A model generated the notes under the pieces. It was given only the letters and a program-made list of their open reading frames with translations, searched no databases and had not been told where the DNA came from. A program made the translations under genes and the position numbers. This document shows positions 54,985 to 64,000 of a stretch of DNA of 64,000 nucleotides, one piece after another. Numbering within the stretch: the first letter of the stretch is position 1; every line of letters starts with the position of its first letter. This DNA is from Bicyclus anynana (lineage: Eukaryota > Arthropoda > Insecta > Lepidoptera > Nymphalidae): positions 16,152,501 through 16,216,500 of the forward strand of contig NC_069083.1 in NCBI RefSeq assembly GCF_947172395.1, given 5' to 3'.

Positions 54985-55570
54985 CTAGAACAATAACTTT
55001 ATTGTCATTGTGTCACAGTGCTCTCTCGCTGCGAAAATTGCTCCCACGTACGTCACTATTGCGGTTTGAAATGTTTACAAACAACGAGGTCAACTGGAAA
55101 ATTGCAGTTCGCAATGAGAGGGGGCGCATACAGTGATACTACGAGTTAGTGAGGTGTAGAGTGTGGAGCCGAGAGTGGGGTGTCAACGACATAATGATTC
55201 AGAGAAGGATCGTTGACTCAACCTTTGGTGTGTGGGACGTTGCTTTAGTACGAGATACTATTAAAAACTCACAAACAGCTGAAGTAAATACATCCATTAC
55301 GGTTATACAATGACTAGTAATATAAATGCAATACGTTGTACTTAATTCTGTAATATCTTTTTCAAATATAATATTTTGATAAAAATACTAGAGTGTAATT
55401 GGATAATAAGTAATAATTGACGTACTTAGATATCTGATTACATAAGATAAACAACTTGATATATATAACCATAAATAATTATCTTGAAATTGAAACTTAT
55501 TGTCTTCCATTTGTGATAAACTGGAATTAAATATTGGATAGAAGCAGGCGTTACTTTGCGGAAGTTCATC
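54985..55570. other. Non-coding stretch, unclassified
   Basis: The less AT-rich region continues to about 55250 without recognisable motifs. Confidence 0.35.
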
Positions 55571-55573
55571 ATG

Positions 55574-55648
55574 ATTATATAATGATTTATTAATTTTGCT
55601 ATCATCCGCGAAAAGATGATAGCAAAATAAATAAATCATTATATGAAC
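55574..55648. repeat. Imperfect 30-bp hairpin
   Basis: ATATAATGATTTATTAATTT then TGCTATCAT pairs with ATGATAGCAAAATAAATAAA then TCATTATAT, across a 10-nt loop (CCGCGAAAAG), with one or two mismatches. Confidence 0.6.
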
Positions 55649-55794
55649 TGGAATTAATTACGTTATAATTACGACCAGGACCGGGACAACTTTGCGTAGT
55701 TTTTAATCATCATCACGAAGATCAACTCTTGCAGTTTTATCCACGACTTCACATACTTATCCACGTCTGTTGGTGTCTAAAAAAATTAATCAAT

Positions 55795-56072
55795 CAATAT
55801 CAACCCATATACGGCCCACTGCTGAGCTCGAGTCTCCTCTCAGAATGAGAGGGGTTAGGCCAATGGTACACCACGCTGGCCCAATGCGGATTGGCAGACT
55901 TCCCACACGCAGAGAATTAAGAAAATTCTCTAGTATGCAGGTTTCCTCACGATGTTTTTTCCTTCACCGTTTGAGACACGTGATATTTACTTAAAATGCA
56001 CACAACTGAAAAGTTGGAGGTGCATGCCACGGACCGGATTTGAACCTACACCCTCCGGAATCGAAGGCTAAA
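55795..56072 (-). repeat. tRNA-headed SINE (family 2), near full length
   Basis: On the minus strand the head contains GGAGGGTGTAGGTTCAAATC (box B), then GCATGCACCTCCAACTTTTC and CACGTGTCTCAAACGGTGAA, ending CTCTCATTCTGAGAGGAGAC and TGAGCTCGAG. It is the same family as 31981-32206. Confidence 0.75.
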
Positions 56073-56079
56073 GTGAAAT

Positions 56080-56915
56080 CTAATACAAGGGGTAAAACTG
56101 GGTGTAATACTAGGATTGAAAAATTAACTTAATTTTAGCTCCTGTAAAAAAATTGTAAAGTAAGAAAAACGACTAAATTATCGTGATTTTTACAATCTTT
56201 TTATTCGATATCATAATCGAAAACGATCAACGCTTGCAACTACGCTTCGAGGTAAGTATACACTAACACAAACTCACACTAAAGTTAAACACTGAACTTG
56301 CAGCAGTTAGCCAAGCGCCATAGTCACTGACGACTTACCTTTATGTTAATGAAACAGCTCCAACGCTTACTGCACAATATACAAATGCAAATATAGTTCA
56401 ATGCAGTGAAAATAATATGCGAATGATAGCATAAATAAACATAAACGCCGGTAAGATAAACTTTTCAGATAATAACAAAGTAAAAGTAATGATTTAACTT
56501 GAAGTTATTGAACCAATAAAAACAATATAGCAGACGAATCGTGTGTTTTTTTACCCGATCAGTATACTATTTATATAAACATGTAAGTTTCAACGTATAG
56601 CGCAGTGTTTGTCAAGACGAACGAGCCTACGCTCGATGGGTTTATCTTAATTAGTTTAGAAGTTCCTCTGGCCACCTTCCGATATATTGTATCTGACAAG
56701 CTCTATGTTGAGTAATATCATTGCAAAAGTAAGTTCTCTAAGTCCAATTGAAGGCCAGAAAGTGCTCCTAATGTAGCTTCCAAGTTCTTTATTCCTTCTA
56801 ATAGCTTCTGGTTCGCTCCCACAAACAAAAACGATAATGATGATAAATAGTTCAATTTGCACACTATACAGTGTCCAATAGGTGCAAAAATGCCAACCCT
56901 GATAACTACATAATT
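56080..56915. other. Non-coding stretch, unclassified
   Basis: No recognised feature. Confidence 0.4.
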
Positions 56916-56922
56916 TGTATAA

Positions 56923-57040
56923 CACTAGCCGACGCACCACGATGTTACTCGCTTTGACCCCAGAATACGGGGTTAAAATATGCCTATGACACTTACAAAT
57001 AACGTGGTTTTTTAATGTTAAAGAAATTTTCAAAAGTAAC
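56923..57040 (-). mobile_element. Helitron-like short element, type B, truncated
   Basis: CACTAGCCGACGCACCACGA, GAATACGGGGTTAAAATATG and AATAACGTGGTTTTTTAATG are present. Confidence 0.55.
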
Positions 57041-57044
57041 CTTG

Positions 57045-57795
57045 TACAAGGCACTGATTGTATTATACCTACATTCAGATATTAGGAATACACTGGATAA
57101 TATACACAATAAACATGGACAGGAATGTAAATCAAAAGCTAAGATACCAAATCGTATAAAATAAACTTTCGACACGACCCGCCTACCCTGAAATCCAATA
57201 TCGCATGGATATTCGTGCGACGCACTTCCATCGGACAGTGAGACAGTGCCCCGCTTATTGGATCCGATTGCGAAGCAATATTGACACATTCCGGAATTTC
57301 TTCAGCAGAGATAATATTTAATCTTATATCAACGTTTACGCATGGCTGGTACAGCCGAAAGCCTTTTAGAAGACGGCACATGACAGCTGTGGCAAAGATT
57401 TTAGATTTGATATTCACTTGTTAACTATCATATTTCTCATCTCCATAGAGGACTACTTTGGAAATTAACCTATCTATTATCTACACTATTTTTTAAATAT
57501 AATTATTATGGAATGGTGAAATAAATCAAAATGGCAAAGATTTTTACTTATGTTTATCAAATGTCTGTCTGTTTTATTTTACTGCATGCTGTTTTCACAG
57601 TTTAGTTTGAAGCTTGGTTTAATATAGACCTGTTTTCACTTGAAAATAAATAACAAATATCCTATCGTAGGATAAAGTGACGTCCAATTTTTTTCTAGTG
57701 TCAATAGTTCATTGATCAGAGGGACCAAATAAATCAAATTTTTTTTAAATTTGAGCATAATAGAGCCGGGCCTACCTATGGTTGTTGGATCGGAT
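57045..57795. other. Non-coding stretch with short open frames of unknown status
   Basis: Two overlapping minus frames at 57139-57417 and 56993-57289 contain no motif I recognise. This could be an old repeat. Confidence 0.3.
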
Positions 57796-57798
57796 ATA

Positions 57799-58129
57799 CT
57801 ATGCTTGGAGTTTCTCTGCGTGATCAGAAATGAGGAGATCCGCAAGCGAACCAAAGTCACTGACATAGCTCAGCGAGTCGCCAGCTGAAGTGGCAATAGT
57901 TCGAAGAGCCGATGGACTTTGGGGTCCCAAGGTCAGCACCTTGAATGAACTTCAATGTTCGTTGAAAGAATGTCAACCCCTCACTTTGTGGACCGAGGAT
58001 ATAAAGCGGGTTGCAGGGAGGCGCTGGATGCAGGCGGCTCGAGATCGTTGTGCTTGGAGGTCCATGCAAGAGACCTATGTCCAACAGTGGACGTCTATCG
58101 GCTGATGATGACGATGATGATGATGATAC
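57799..58129 (+). pseudogene. RTE-type LINE 3' fragment with (ATG)n tail
   Basis: AGAAATGAGGAGATCCGCAA, AAAGTCACTGACATAGCTCA and GGATATAAAGCGGGTTGCAG are RTE C-terminal coding. Frame breaks occur near 57885 and 57930-57980. It ends GTGGACGTCTATCGGCTGAT then (GATGAT)n. Confidence 0.85.
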
Positions 58130-58134
58130 CTAAG

Positions 58135-59030
58135 TAAGGCTAAGTAGCCAGATATGTCCGACTCTATATAAAGATCTTAAGATTACTTTACGAGATTTGT
58201 GCTGTTACATCGGCTGATATTGACTGTTACGTAATCACTTTCAGAAAACGACCCACGTGGACCGGTGCAGATTTAGCAACAAATATTGTATAGGAGGTTG
58301 CATAACAACATGACTCAAGTTCGTTAACAAGCAAACCGGCAACAAAGCTAAACTAACCAACAGTAAACGAACTTTTAGAAAATCTTCAAGTTTTATGGCA
58401 TTAGCAATACTTTATCCAGAAATAAGGTTTTAGTAGACATTATTATTTTGTTGTTTGTTTCGCTATATCGCACCAATCATCGATCGATCGACCGATCAAG
58501 AATCAATCGAAATTCGATTGATTTTTACGCAATCATGGAGTAAAATAAAAAAATAATTACTAAAAACGTTAATACAAACTGGCCTTAATTTATTTAACAT
58601 CAATACTAGACCATGACCTAAATATGATCTAAAACTACATAATTACATATGTGTACATTGAACATTAATTTTAATTTGTTTAATGTCGATGTTCGTAACG
58701 ACTATACGTTAGAAATCGAGCAAATTTCGTACTACGGCACAGGTCCCTAAAGATCCTTACATACATGTCGAGATCGTAAAAATATTACCTTTCTACCTGT
58801 TATGCCGTAGAGAATATTTACAACAAAGAATTTTACTAGAGATCAAAATATAATGCTGAGAGTATACAAAAAACCTTATCATAATACGCTATGTTACAAG
58901 AGAGTAATGGCCTATTTATACCACATGCTGCGCCTCCCTCGGTGTAGTTTGGTGTTAAAATTACTTTAACATTATTACTTACAGTAAGTAAAAGTTAAAC
59001 TAGACAAATTAGACAAATTTATGCCAGCGT
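58135..59030. other. Non-coding stretch, unclassified
   Basis: No recognised feature. Confidence 0.4.
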
Positions 59031-59036
59031 GATAAT

Positions 59037-59047
59037 GAAATTCATTA
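59037..59047. repeat. Target-site duplication, left copy (GAAATTCATTA)
   Basis: Eleven bases identical to 59608-59618, bounding the inverted RTE insertion. Confidence 0.85.
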
Positions 59048-59607
59048 TCATCATCATCATCATATCAGCCGATGGACGTCCACTGCAGGACATAGGCCTT
59101 TTGTAGGGACTTCCAAACATCACGATACTGAGCCACCTGCATCCAGCGAATCCCTGCGACTCGCTTGATGTCGTCAGTCCACCTGGTGGAGGGTCGGCCA
59201 ACACTGCGCTTACTAGTGCGGGGTCGCCATTCCAGCACTTTGAGACCCCAACATCCATCGGCTCTTCGAACTATGTGCCCCGCCCATTGCCACTTCAGCT
59301 TCGCAACTCGTTGAGCTATGTCGAGAAAGAGGTGAACCGTCGAATCCAACTCGGCTGGGCTGCATTCGGGAAACTTCGCGACATCTTTTCGTCCTCCTCA
59401 GTGCCTGAAGACAAAAGTCTTCGAACAGTGCGTGTTGCCAGTGATGACCTATGGTTCCGAGACTTGGTCGCTAACTATGGGCCTCATAAAGAAGGCTCAG
59501 AGTCACACAGCGGGCGATGGAACGAGCTATGTTAGGAGTATCTCTGCGTGATCGAATCAGAAATGAGGAGATCCGCAGAAGAACCAAAGTCACCGACATA
59601 GCTCAAC
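59048..59607 (-). pseudogene. RTE-type LINE insertion with 5' inversion (twin-primed)
   Basis: The 3' part lies on the minus strand (about 59322 to 59048): RVAKLKWQWAGHIVRRADG, then TRWTDDIKRVAG, and a tail (ATCATC)n adjoining the left duplication. The more 5' part of the same ORF lies on the plus strand (about 59319-59607): RRIQLGWAAFGKLRDIF, then a T-Y-G-S-E-T-W block in another frame and RDRIRNEEIRRRTK-type coding. Both parts overlap at GACATAGCTCAACGA, so no ORF sequence is lost at the break. This is the hallmark of twin priming during LINE insertion. Frameshifts are present. Confidence 0.88.
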
Positions 59608-59618
59608 GAAATTCATTA
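59608..59618. repeat. Target-site duplication, right copy (GAAATTCATTA)
   Basis: Identical to 59037-59047. Confidence 0.85.
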
Positions 59619-59619
59619 A

Positions 59620-60060
59620 ATAAACTATATTTATAAATTATTATTGATGTTCCACGCTTTCCATTTACGTAATTAAATGAAAATAAATATATAACACATA
59701 AAATTACTGATGATATTTTTCTTTATACAAAGATATAACTGAGTTATTTCTGTATTTTTTTTATTGACATGATGTTAATGATATATGGTTGTTATTGCCC
59801 ATTTTACTTCAATATATATTGTCTTGTTTCTTCTGAATGTCCTAAATCTACACGGACAAAGGCACTGATAAATATTTTCTATTATAATAATCACATGCCC
59901 TGTACCTAGTAATTACCGGCTTCTGTAATAACATCATTTAGAATATCTAAACGAGCAAATCACCGTGTGGAAATATTAATAGCTTTGTTATGCATTATAA
60001 TAATATAAGAGTTAGTTATACAAGTATACACGTAAGAATTTTAAATGTACTGTAAACTGT
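59620..60060. other. Non-coding stretch, unclassified
   Basis: AT-rich, with no recognised feature. Confidence 0.4.
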
Positions 60061-60061
60061 A

Positions 60062-60235
60062 ACTGTCCACTGATCCGCTACGTATGTATCGGACGCATCG
60101 CATCTAACGGATTTTAGTATTCTTTGTAAAGAAAGTCATACAAGTGCGTCCACTGATCCGCATCGTACGGATCGCATCGAACCGATTTTATTAAAAATCC
60201 GTTTGATGCGAGCGGTGCGGATCTGTGGACGTGTG
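60062..60235. mobile_element. TCCACTGATCC MITE with an extra tandem left arm
   Basis: A full foldback copy (60139-60235) runs from AAGTGCGTCCACTGATCCGC to GATCTGTGGACGTG. A separate left-arm copy (GTCCACTGATCCGCTACG, 60064-60120) lies directly before it. It is the same family as 5188-5312. Confidence 0.65.
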
Positions 60236-60293
60236 GATATATAAGTTTTTAAATATTTATATGGTCACTTTAAGATGCTGTTAGGTTAGCTAA

Positions 60294-60494
60294 TCTATAC
60301 TAATATTATAAAGCTGAAGAGTTTGCTTGTTTGTTTGATTGAACGCGCTAGTCTCAGGAACTACTGCTCCGATTTGAAAAATTCTTTCAGTGTTAGATAG
60401 CCCATTTATCGAGGAAGGCTATAGGCTATATATTATCCCCATATTCCTACGGGAACGGGAACCACGCGGGTGAAACCGCGCGGCGTCAGCTAGT
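60294..60494 (+). mobile_element. Helitron-like/MINE-type short element, type A, full length
   Basis: It runs from TCTATACTAATATTATAAAG to GGTGAAACCGCGCGGCGTCA GCTAGT-like end at 60494, with a GGGAACGGGAACCACGCGGG stem. It is the most intact copy of type A in the window. Confidence 0.8.
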
Positions 60495-60499
60495 TACGT

Positions 60500-62185
60500 A
60501 ATAAATTAAGACAGAAGGTACCTTAACTACCGAATAAAGCAGCCGACTTGGTATTACATGGATCTTACAACATTTTACTGTAGAAGAAACTGAGTTGCGA
60601 GAATTGGAATATTTTTACAAGTTTTGTTTGATGGCATATATCTTTTCTCTTCACGAGACATACCTATCGTTAACACATACCAGGCCTACTGTAGAACTAT
60701 AACAATTAATGAAATGTGATGTTTTAATTGTTTAGATTACTTTAAACAGAAGTATGATGGTTTGTAAATTCGTAAATCTTCCGAAATTTTTTCAAGCAAA
60801 TTTCTACCGACCTAACCAAACATAATTTGAGTTTGAGTTATTGCTGGTAAGTATGGATATATCAAATGTAGGGCAAGCATGTGGAACATAAAATGAATTG
60901 TCATCGTCTAAAGATATTGATTTTGAATCTCATAACATATTCATCAGATGTGACATACTTTTCATAGTCTGACCTAAATGTGACCACACCGTCTTCAAAG
61001 TCTATTTTAAGTAGTTCATTGCATTTATTTAATATTTATGTGAAACTAAAGATGCTTTCGTCTCTCAACAGAAATTATTCAAGTTGAGTAGGTAAATATT
61101 TATTCAACTAGCTAGCTAGCAACTCAAATAACTACTTAGCTTTGATTTTAACATTGACAGTTGATATCACAGGATCTCACTTGTCAATGCGTACTTTACA
61201 ATAACCAGGTCTGATGATAAACAAAGATGAGGTCAAAATCGCGCTTGCCTAGAAGAGGCCTATTACTTTAGCTTTAAAGATGTTTAAATTATAGGTCAGG
61301 AATACAGAGTAAAAGGTAGGTACAGACACTGGAATGGCACGTTCGATATTCAGTTTTAAATATCGATAGAAATCGTTTAATGCAGATCAACTGGATTTCA
61401 GTCACGTAAAGATGTCACCGCTCAAGGAGTATTGCTGTTCTATGGTAAAAATTCGAAACAAGAGTGGAGTTCCACACACAATATCAAGTAGACACACTGT
61501 CCAAAGTATTCGAATATTTCGTACAAGATATACTTACTACATGCAGACAGTAATGTAATGTTAAAGATCGGGCGGCCGTATGTTTTGCTATTTTAAGAAG
61601 GAAAGAATAATGCCCCATTTAGACAGGGAAATTGGGTCTTAATATCAAATATTATCACAGTTACTTGAGAAAAATGTGGTTAAAATTTGATTTCGGCACA
61701 TAAGTCGTAAAGGTCCCACTTTTAAACATTCTCCTTTCAGTCAAATTCATCAATCCGTTGGAAAGTGATTGAGTAACTAACAGATACTCTGAAACTGAAA
61801 AATGTGATACATTTGTCGATAAACTGCTTTATGAAAAACGATAACATTTACTCACTTCACAATTTATTTATTTAATCAATTAGATAACAGTTTCATAATA
61901 AACATTTTATGATTACTTTCGACACTGCGAGTAGGTACCTACGTCAAATGGAATTTATGATGAAATATTCTATAAAATGCCAAATATAAACAAGAGGCGA
62001 CATTTGTGTCAAATATTGAAACGTCAAACATTGACAATGCCTTCGCTTCATTTAAATTAATTTACGAATATACCCAGGAGTAGTTCAATAACTAATAGAG
62101 GATAATCCTTACCAAAAAAAAAAGTTTCATGGTTACGGAGCTCTTGTTTCACATGCACTGGTCACTAGGAACATTGTCCTACCCG
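60500..62185. other. Non-coding stretch, unclassified
   Basis: AT-rich, with no recognised feature. Confidence 0.4.
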
Positions 62186-62195
62186 AGTAAAAAGT

Positions 62196-62400
62196 TAGAA
62201 TGAAATGAATGAATGAATGAAATGAATGAAATGAAATGAATGAAATGAATGAAATGAATGAAATGAATGAATGAAATGAAATATACTTTATTGTACACCA
62301 AAAATAATAATAACAGGCAAGAAATTAACTTAAAAACTAATGTACAATTGGCGGCCTTATCGCTAATGAGCGATCTCTTCCAGACAACCAATCAGTTAGA
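62196..62400 (-). mobile_element. Non-LTR retrotransposon 3'UTR with (TTCATTTCA)n tail
   Basis: On the minus strand, AAGGCCGCCAATTGTACATT and TTTTGGTGTACAATAAAGTA lead into an ~85-bp tail of TTCATTTCATT units (62200-62282 on the plus strand as AATGAAATGAATG). The pattern of GTACAATAAA followed by a microsatellite tail is typical of lepidopteran Jockey/CR1-like LINEs. No coding part remains. Confidence 0.65.
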
Positions 62401-62404
62401 GTCG

Positions 62405-62446
62405 AAATAAGTGAAGAGTCTTCTAAGAAGGCTCTTCACTTATTTG
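62405..62446. repeat. Near-perfect 20-bp palindrome with 1-nt loop
   Basis: AAATAAGTGAAGAGTCTTCT and AGAAGGCTCTTCACTTATTT pair with one mismatch (G:T-type). Confidence 0.6.
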
Positions 62447-62514
62447 AAGGATATCTTCAATCCAAAGACATGGAGATTCTTTAAAAAATAACACATAACT
62501 GTTATGTGAAAACT

Positions 62515-62640
62515 ATATAGGCATATGACACTCACGTGGCTTCGTGGTAAATAGAAGTCGGTTAAAAAATTAGAAAAATATAGATCCAGAGATTATCCCA
62601 ACAATTCCACAAAGTCTACCTCTTTATAATAGTAGGTAAC
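62515..62640 (-). mobile_element. Helitron-like short element, type B, decayed
   Basis: GCATATGACACTCACGTGGC, AGATCCAGAGATTATCCC and GTCTACCTCTTTATAATAGT retain the family order, with several deletions. Confidence 0.45.
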
Positions 62641-62644
62641 ATAC

Positions 62645-63010
62645 GAGTAGGTATATATTGTAGCGAATTTCAACTGCAGCATTGGGTAACAAACTGAATG
62701 AGACGTGGCTTTATTGGACGTGTCACTCAGAGAAGACTGGCATACAACATGTACAAATGTGTTAATTCATTGTCGGCTGACATTTAACAGCTCTATTTAA
62801 ACTTTATATACGGGTATAAAGTATTACTATCAACAAATTCTCTGAAAGGTAACGTCTTTTTACGTGAAATGTACACTGATTTCTGATTACAGATGTATTG
62901 TGGATCACCAGACTTGATCATAGCACCACTAAAAATAACACCACCACCACTAAACCATCATCAAACCAATGGTGATATGTTTAAATCAATTACGTCACGG
63001 CAATTAGGAG
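62645..63010. other. Non-coding stretch, unclassified
   Basis: No recognised feature. Confidence 0.4.
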
Positions 63011-63017
63011 ATTTTTT

Positions 63018-63195
63018 GAACAAGTAAGCCCTTGTCTTCGTTCTTACCTGATGATAGGTGACGATGCAGTCTATGATTAAGGTGGAAGGAGGCTAACTTG
63101 AAAGAGGTAGAAACATCGAATGCTAAATAGCTTGGAGGAACGTCTATTCTGCTAGGATTGTAACCGCCAGCTACGGCCGATGCATAACACCAGAA
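63018..63195 (-). repeat. Metulj-like SINE (family 1), old copy
   Basis: CAAGTAAGCCCTTGTCTTCG, ACCTGATGATAGGTGACGAT, GCTAAATAGCTTGGAGGAA and CCGCCAGCTACGGCCGATG follow the family order but are heavily diverged. The tRNA head is lost. Confidence 0.7.
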
Positions 63196-63199
63196 AAAA

Positions 63200-64000
63200 A
63201 TAGAGTTGGAATTAGCAGTCAAGTGATATGAATTGAAAGTTTTTTATAATATCTACTGTGCCTGACTCTGTGGCGGCTTTAGTGGGTTGCAGGTTTTAAG
63301 GGTGTTGATTCTCAATTGTCCGAGGATAAAGATCAAAGATTTCAATAGTCATGTCCTCGTAGCTTTAGCTACTATGACCACGGCTTATAGAGACGTTGTG
63401 AAGATTTGTCGCAATATCACATTGTATGGCGTCAGCTCTCAAGAGCGGGTTCTTGCACATCGGCCCTAGCAACGATAGAACTAAACTCTTCACGTAATAG
63501 AAGTTCATTTAATGAATTTAACGTTACATCGATCCTATGCCAAAATAATCAAGTAGTTCTAAAGTCTATTTGAAAATTTATCCGCGACTAGTCGAGTGGG
63601 TGTCGAAGTTGCTCGCGTTAATAGTATTGAACGCGAGAACTTGTTCTACTTTCCCGTGTTCAAGTGGGAGGGATGAAAAAGTGGGTAATAGTTAAACTTT
63701 GTATTTTATCAGAGCATTTGCAATGCATATTGAATGCATTAGTTCTCACAACACTAAGCTCTTTGGTTTAGCTTTTGTTGTGTCAAACTGTACTTACAGA
63801 ACTTTTAGAGCTTTACATTGCTGGTGCTTACATCATAATAGTATAGTACAGCTTTTTGTTGCAGCACTCATTCAAAAAGCGGATATTTTAATAATAAATC
63901 TACCTATTACAGGAAGTCCATTTATCTTTGAATACAGTAAGGACAAGGGTGTGAGAGGTGCGTTACAGTGTAAAATTGACAGTGTGTCTGCAGTAATTAC
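63200..64000. other. Non-coding stretch, unclassified
   Basis: No exon or repeat recognised. The 60-codon frame at 63287-63469 has no motif. Confidence 0.4.

Noticed and set aside
59019..59535. Open frames of 79-94 codons on both strands as separate genes
   Set aside because: They are the two oppositely oriented parts of one RTE insertion, not host genes.
1..64000. CRISPR arrays, operons or endogenous viral genes
   Set aside because: No regularly spaced repeats, no operon-like gene packing and no recognisable viral replication or structural motifs were seen on either strand.

Overview
The window looks like AT-rich, non-coding-dominated DNA from a lepidopteran insect (moth or butterfly). The main evidence is the repeat content. 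There are many copies of tRNA-headed SINEs, short Helitron-like/MINE-type elements ending in CTAGT, 5'-truncated RTE-type LINE tails with (ATG)n ends, and several MITE families, all typical of Lepidoptera. There is no prokaryotic gene organisation, CRISPR array or rRNA. Species-level assignment is not possible from the sequence alone.

Only one host exon is convincingly recognisable. It is a 164-nt exon on the minus strand (13861-14024) encoding the middle of a kinesin-3 motor domain, best matching Khc-73/KIF13. It stops just before the P-loop, and no neighbouring exon was found in the window. If the gene is intact, this exon sits between introns of at least about 13.8 kb downstream and possibly up to about 50 kb upstream, and most of the window is probably intron of this gene.

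The best-preserved mobile element is a 2,891-bp PIF/Harbinger transposon (23151-26041) with perfect 38-bp terminal inverted repeats and a TTA target-site duplication. It carries two opposed genes: a DDE transposase (+) and a MADF/BESS DNA-binding protein (-). Their exons are interdigitated. Transposase exon 1 comes first, then MADF exon 2, then transposase exon 2, then MADF exon 1, so each gene's second exon lies inside the other gene's intron. Each gene has one net +1 frameshift. The element landed in the TTA at the right end of an older long-hairpin MITE (about 22885-23150, continuing at 26045).

Region by region. 1-9 kb: mostly featureless intron with LINE tails, two SINEs, a MITE, Helitron-like elements and a bulged hairpin at 531-586. 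9-16 kb: SINEs, the kinesin exon and a long-TIR MITE (14147-14581). 16-22.5 kb: Helitron-like elements, including three back to back at 19228-19740, and a perfect 53-nt hairpin at 17925. 22.5-26.1 kb: the nested MITE and Harbinger. 26-34.5 kb: dense SINE/Helitron-like/MITE insertions and a GC-rich island near 33.75 kb. 34.5-48 kb: sparse, with an RTE fragment, a SINE and one MITE. 48-53.4 kb: repeat-dense, with a tandem duplication, two SINEs (one rearranged) and a Helitron-like cluster that contains a 360-bp G-rich minisatellite. 53.4-64 kb: two RTE copies, one of which is a textbook 5'-inverted (twin-primed) insertion with an 11-bp duplication, further SINEs, a MITE and a Jockey/CR1-like 3' tail.
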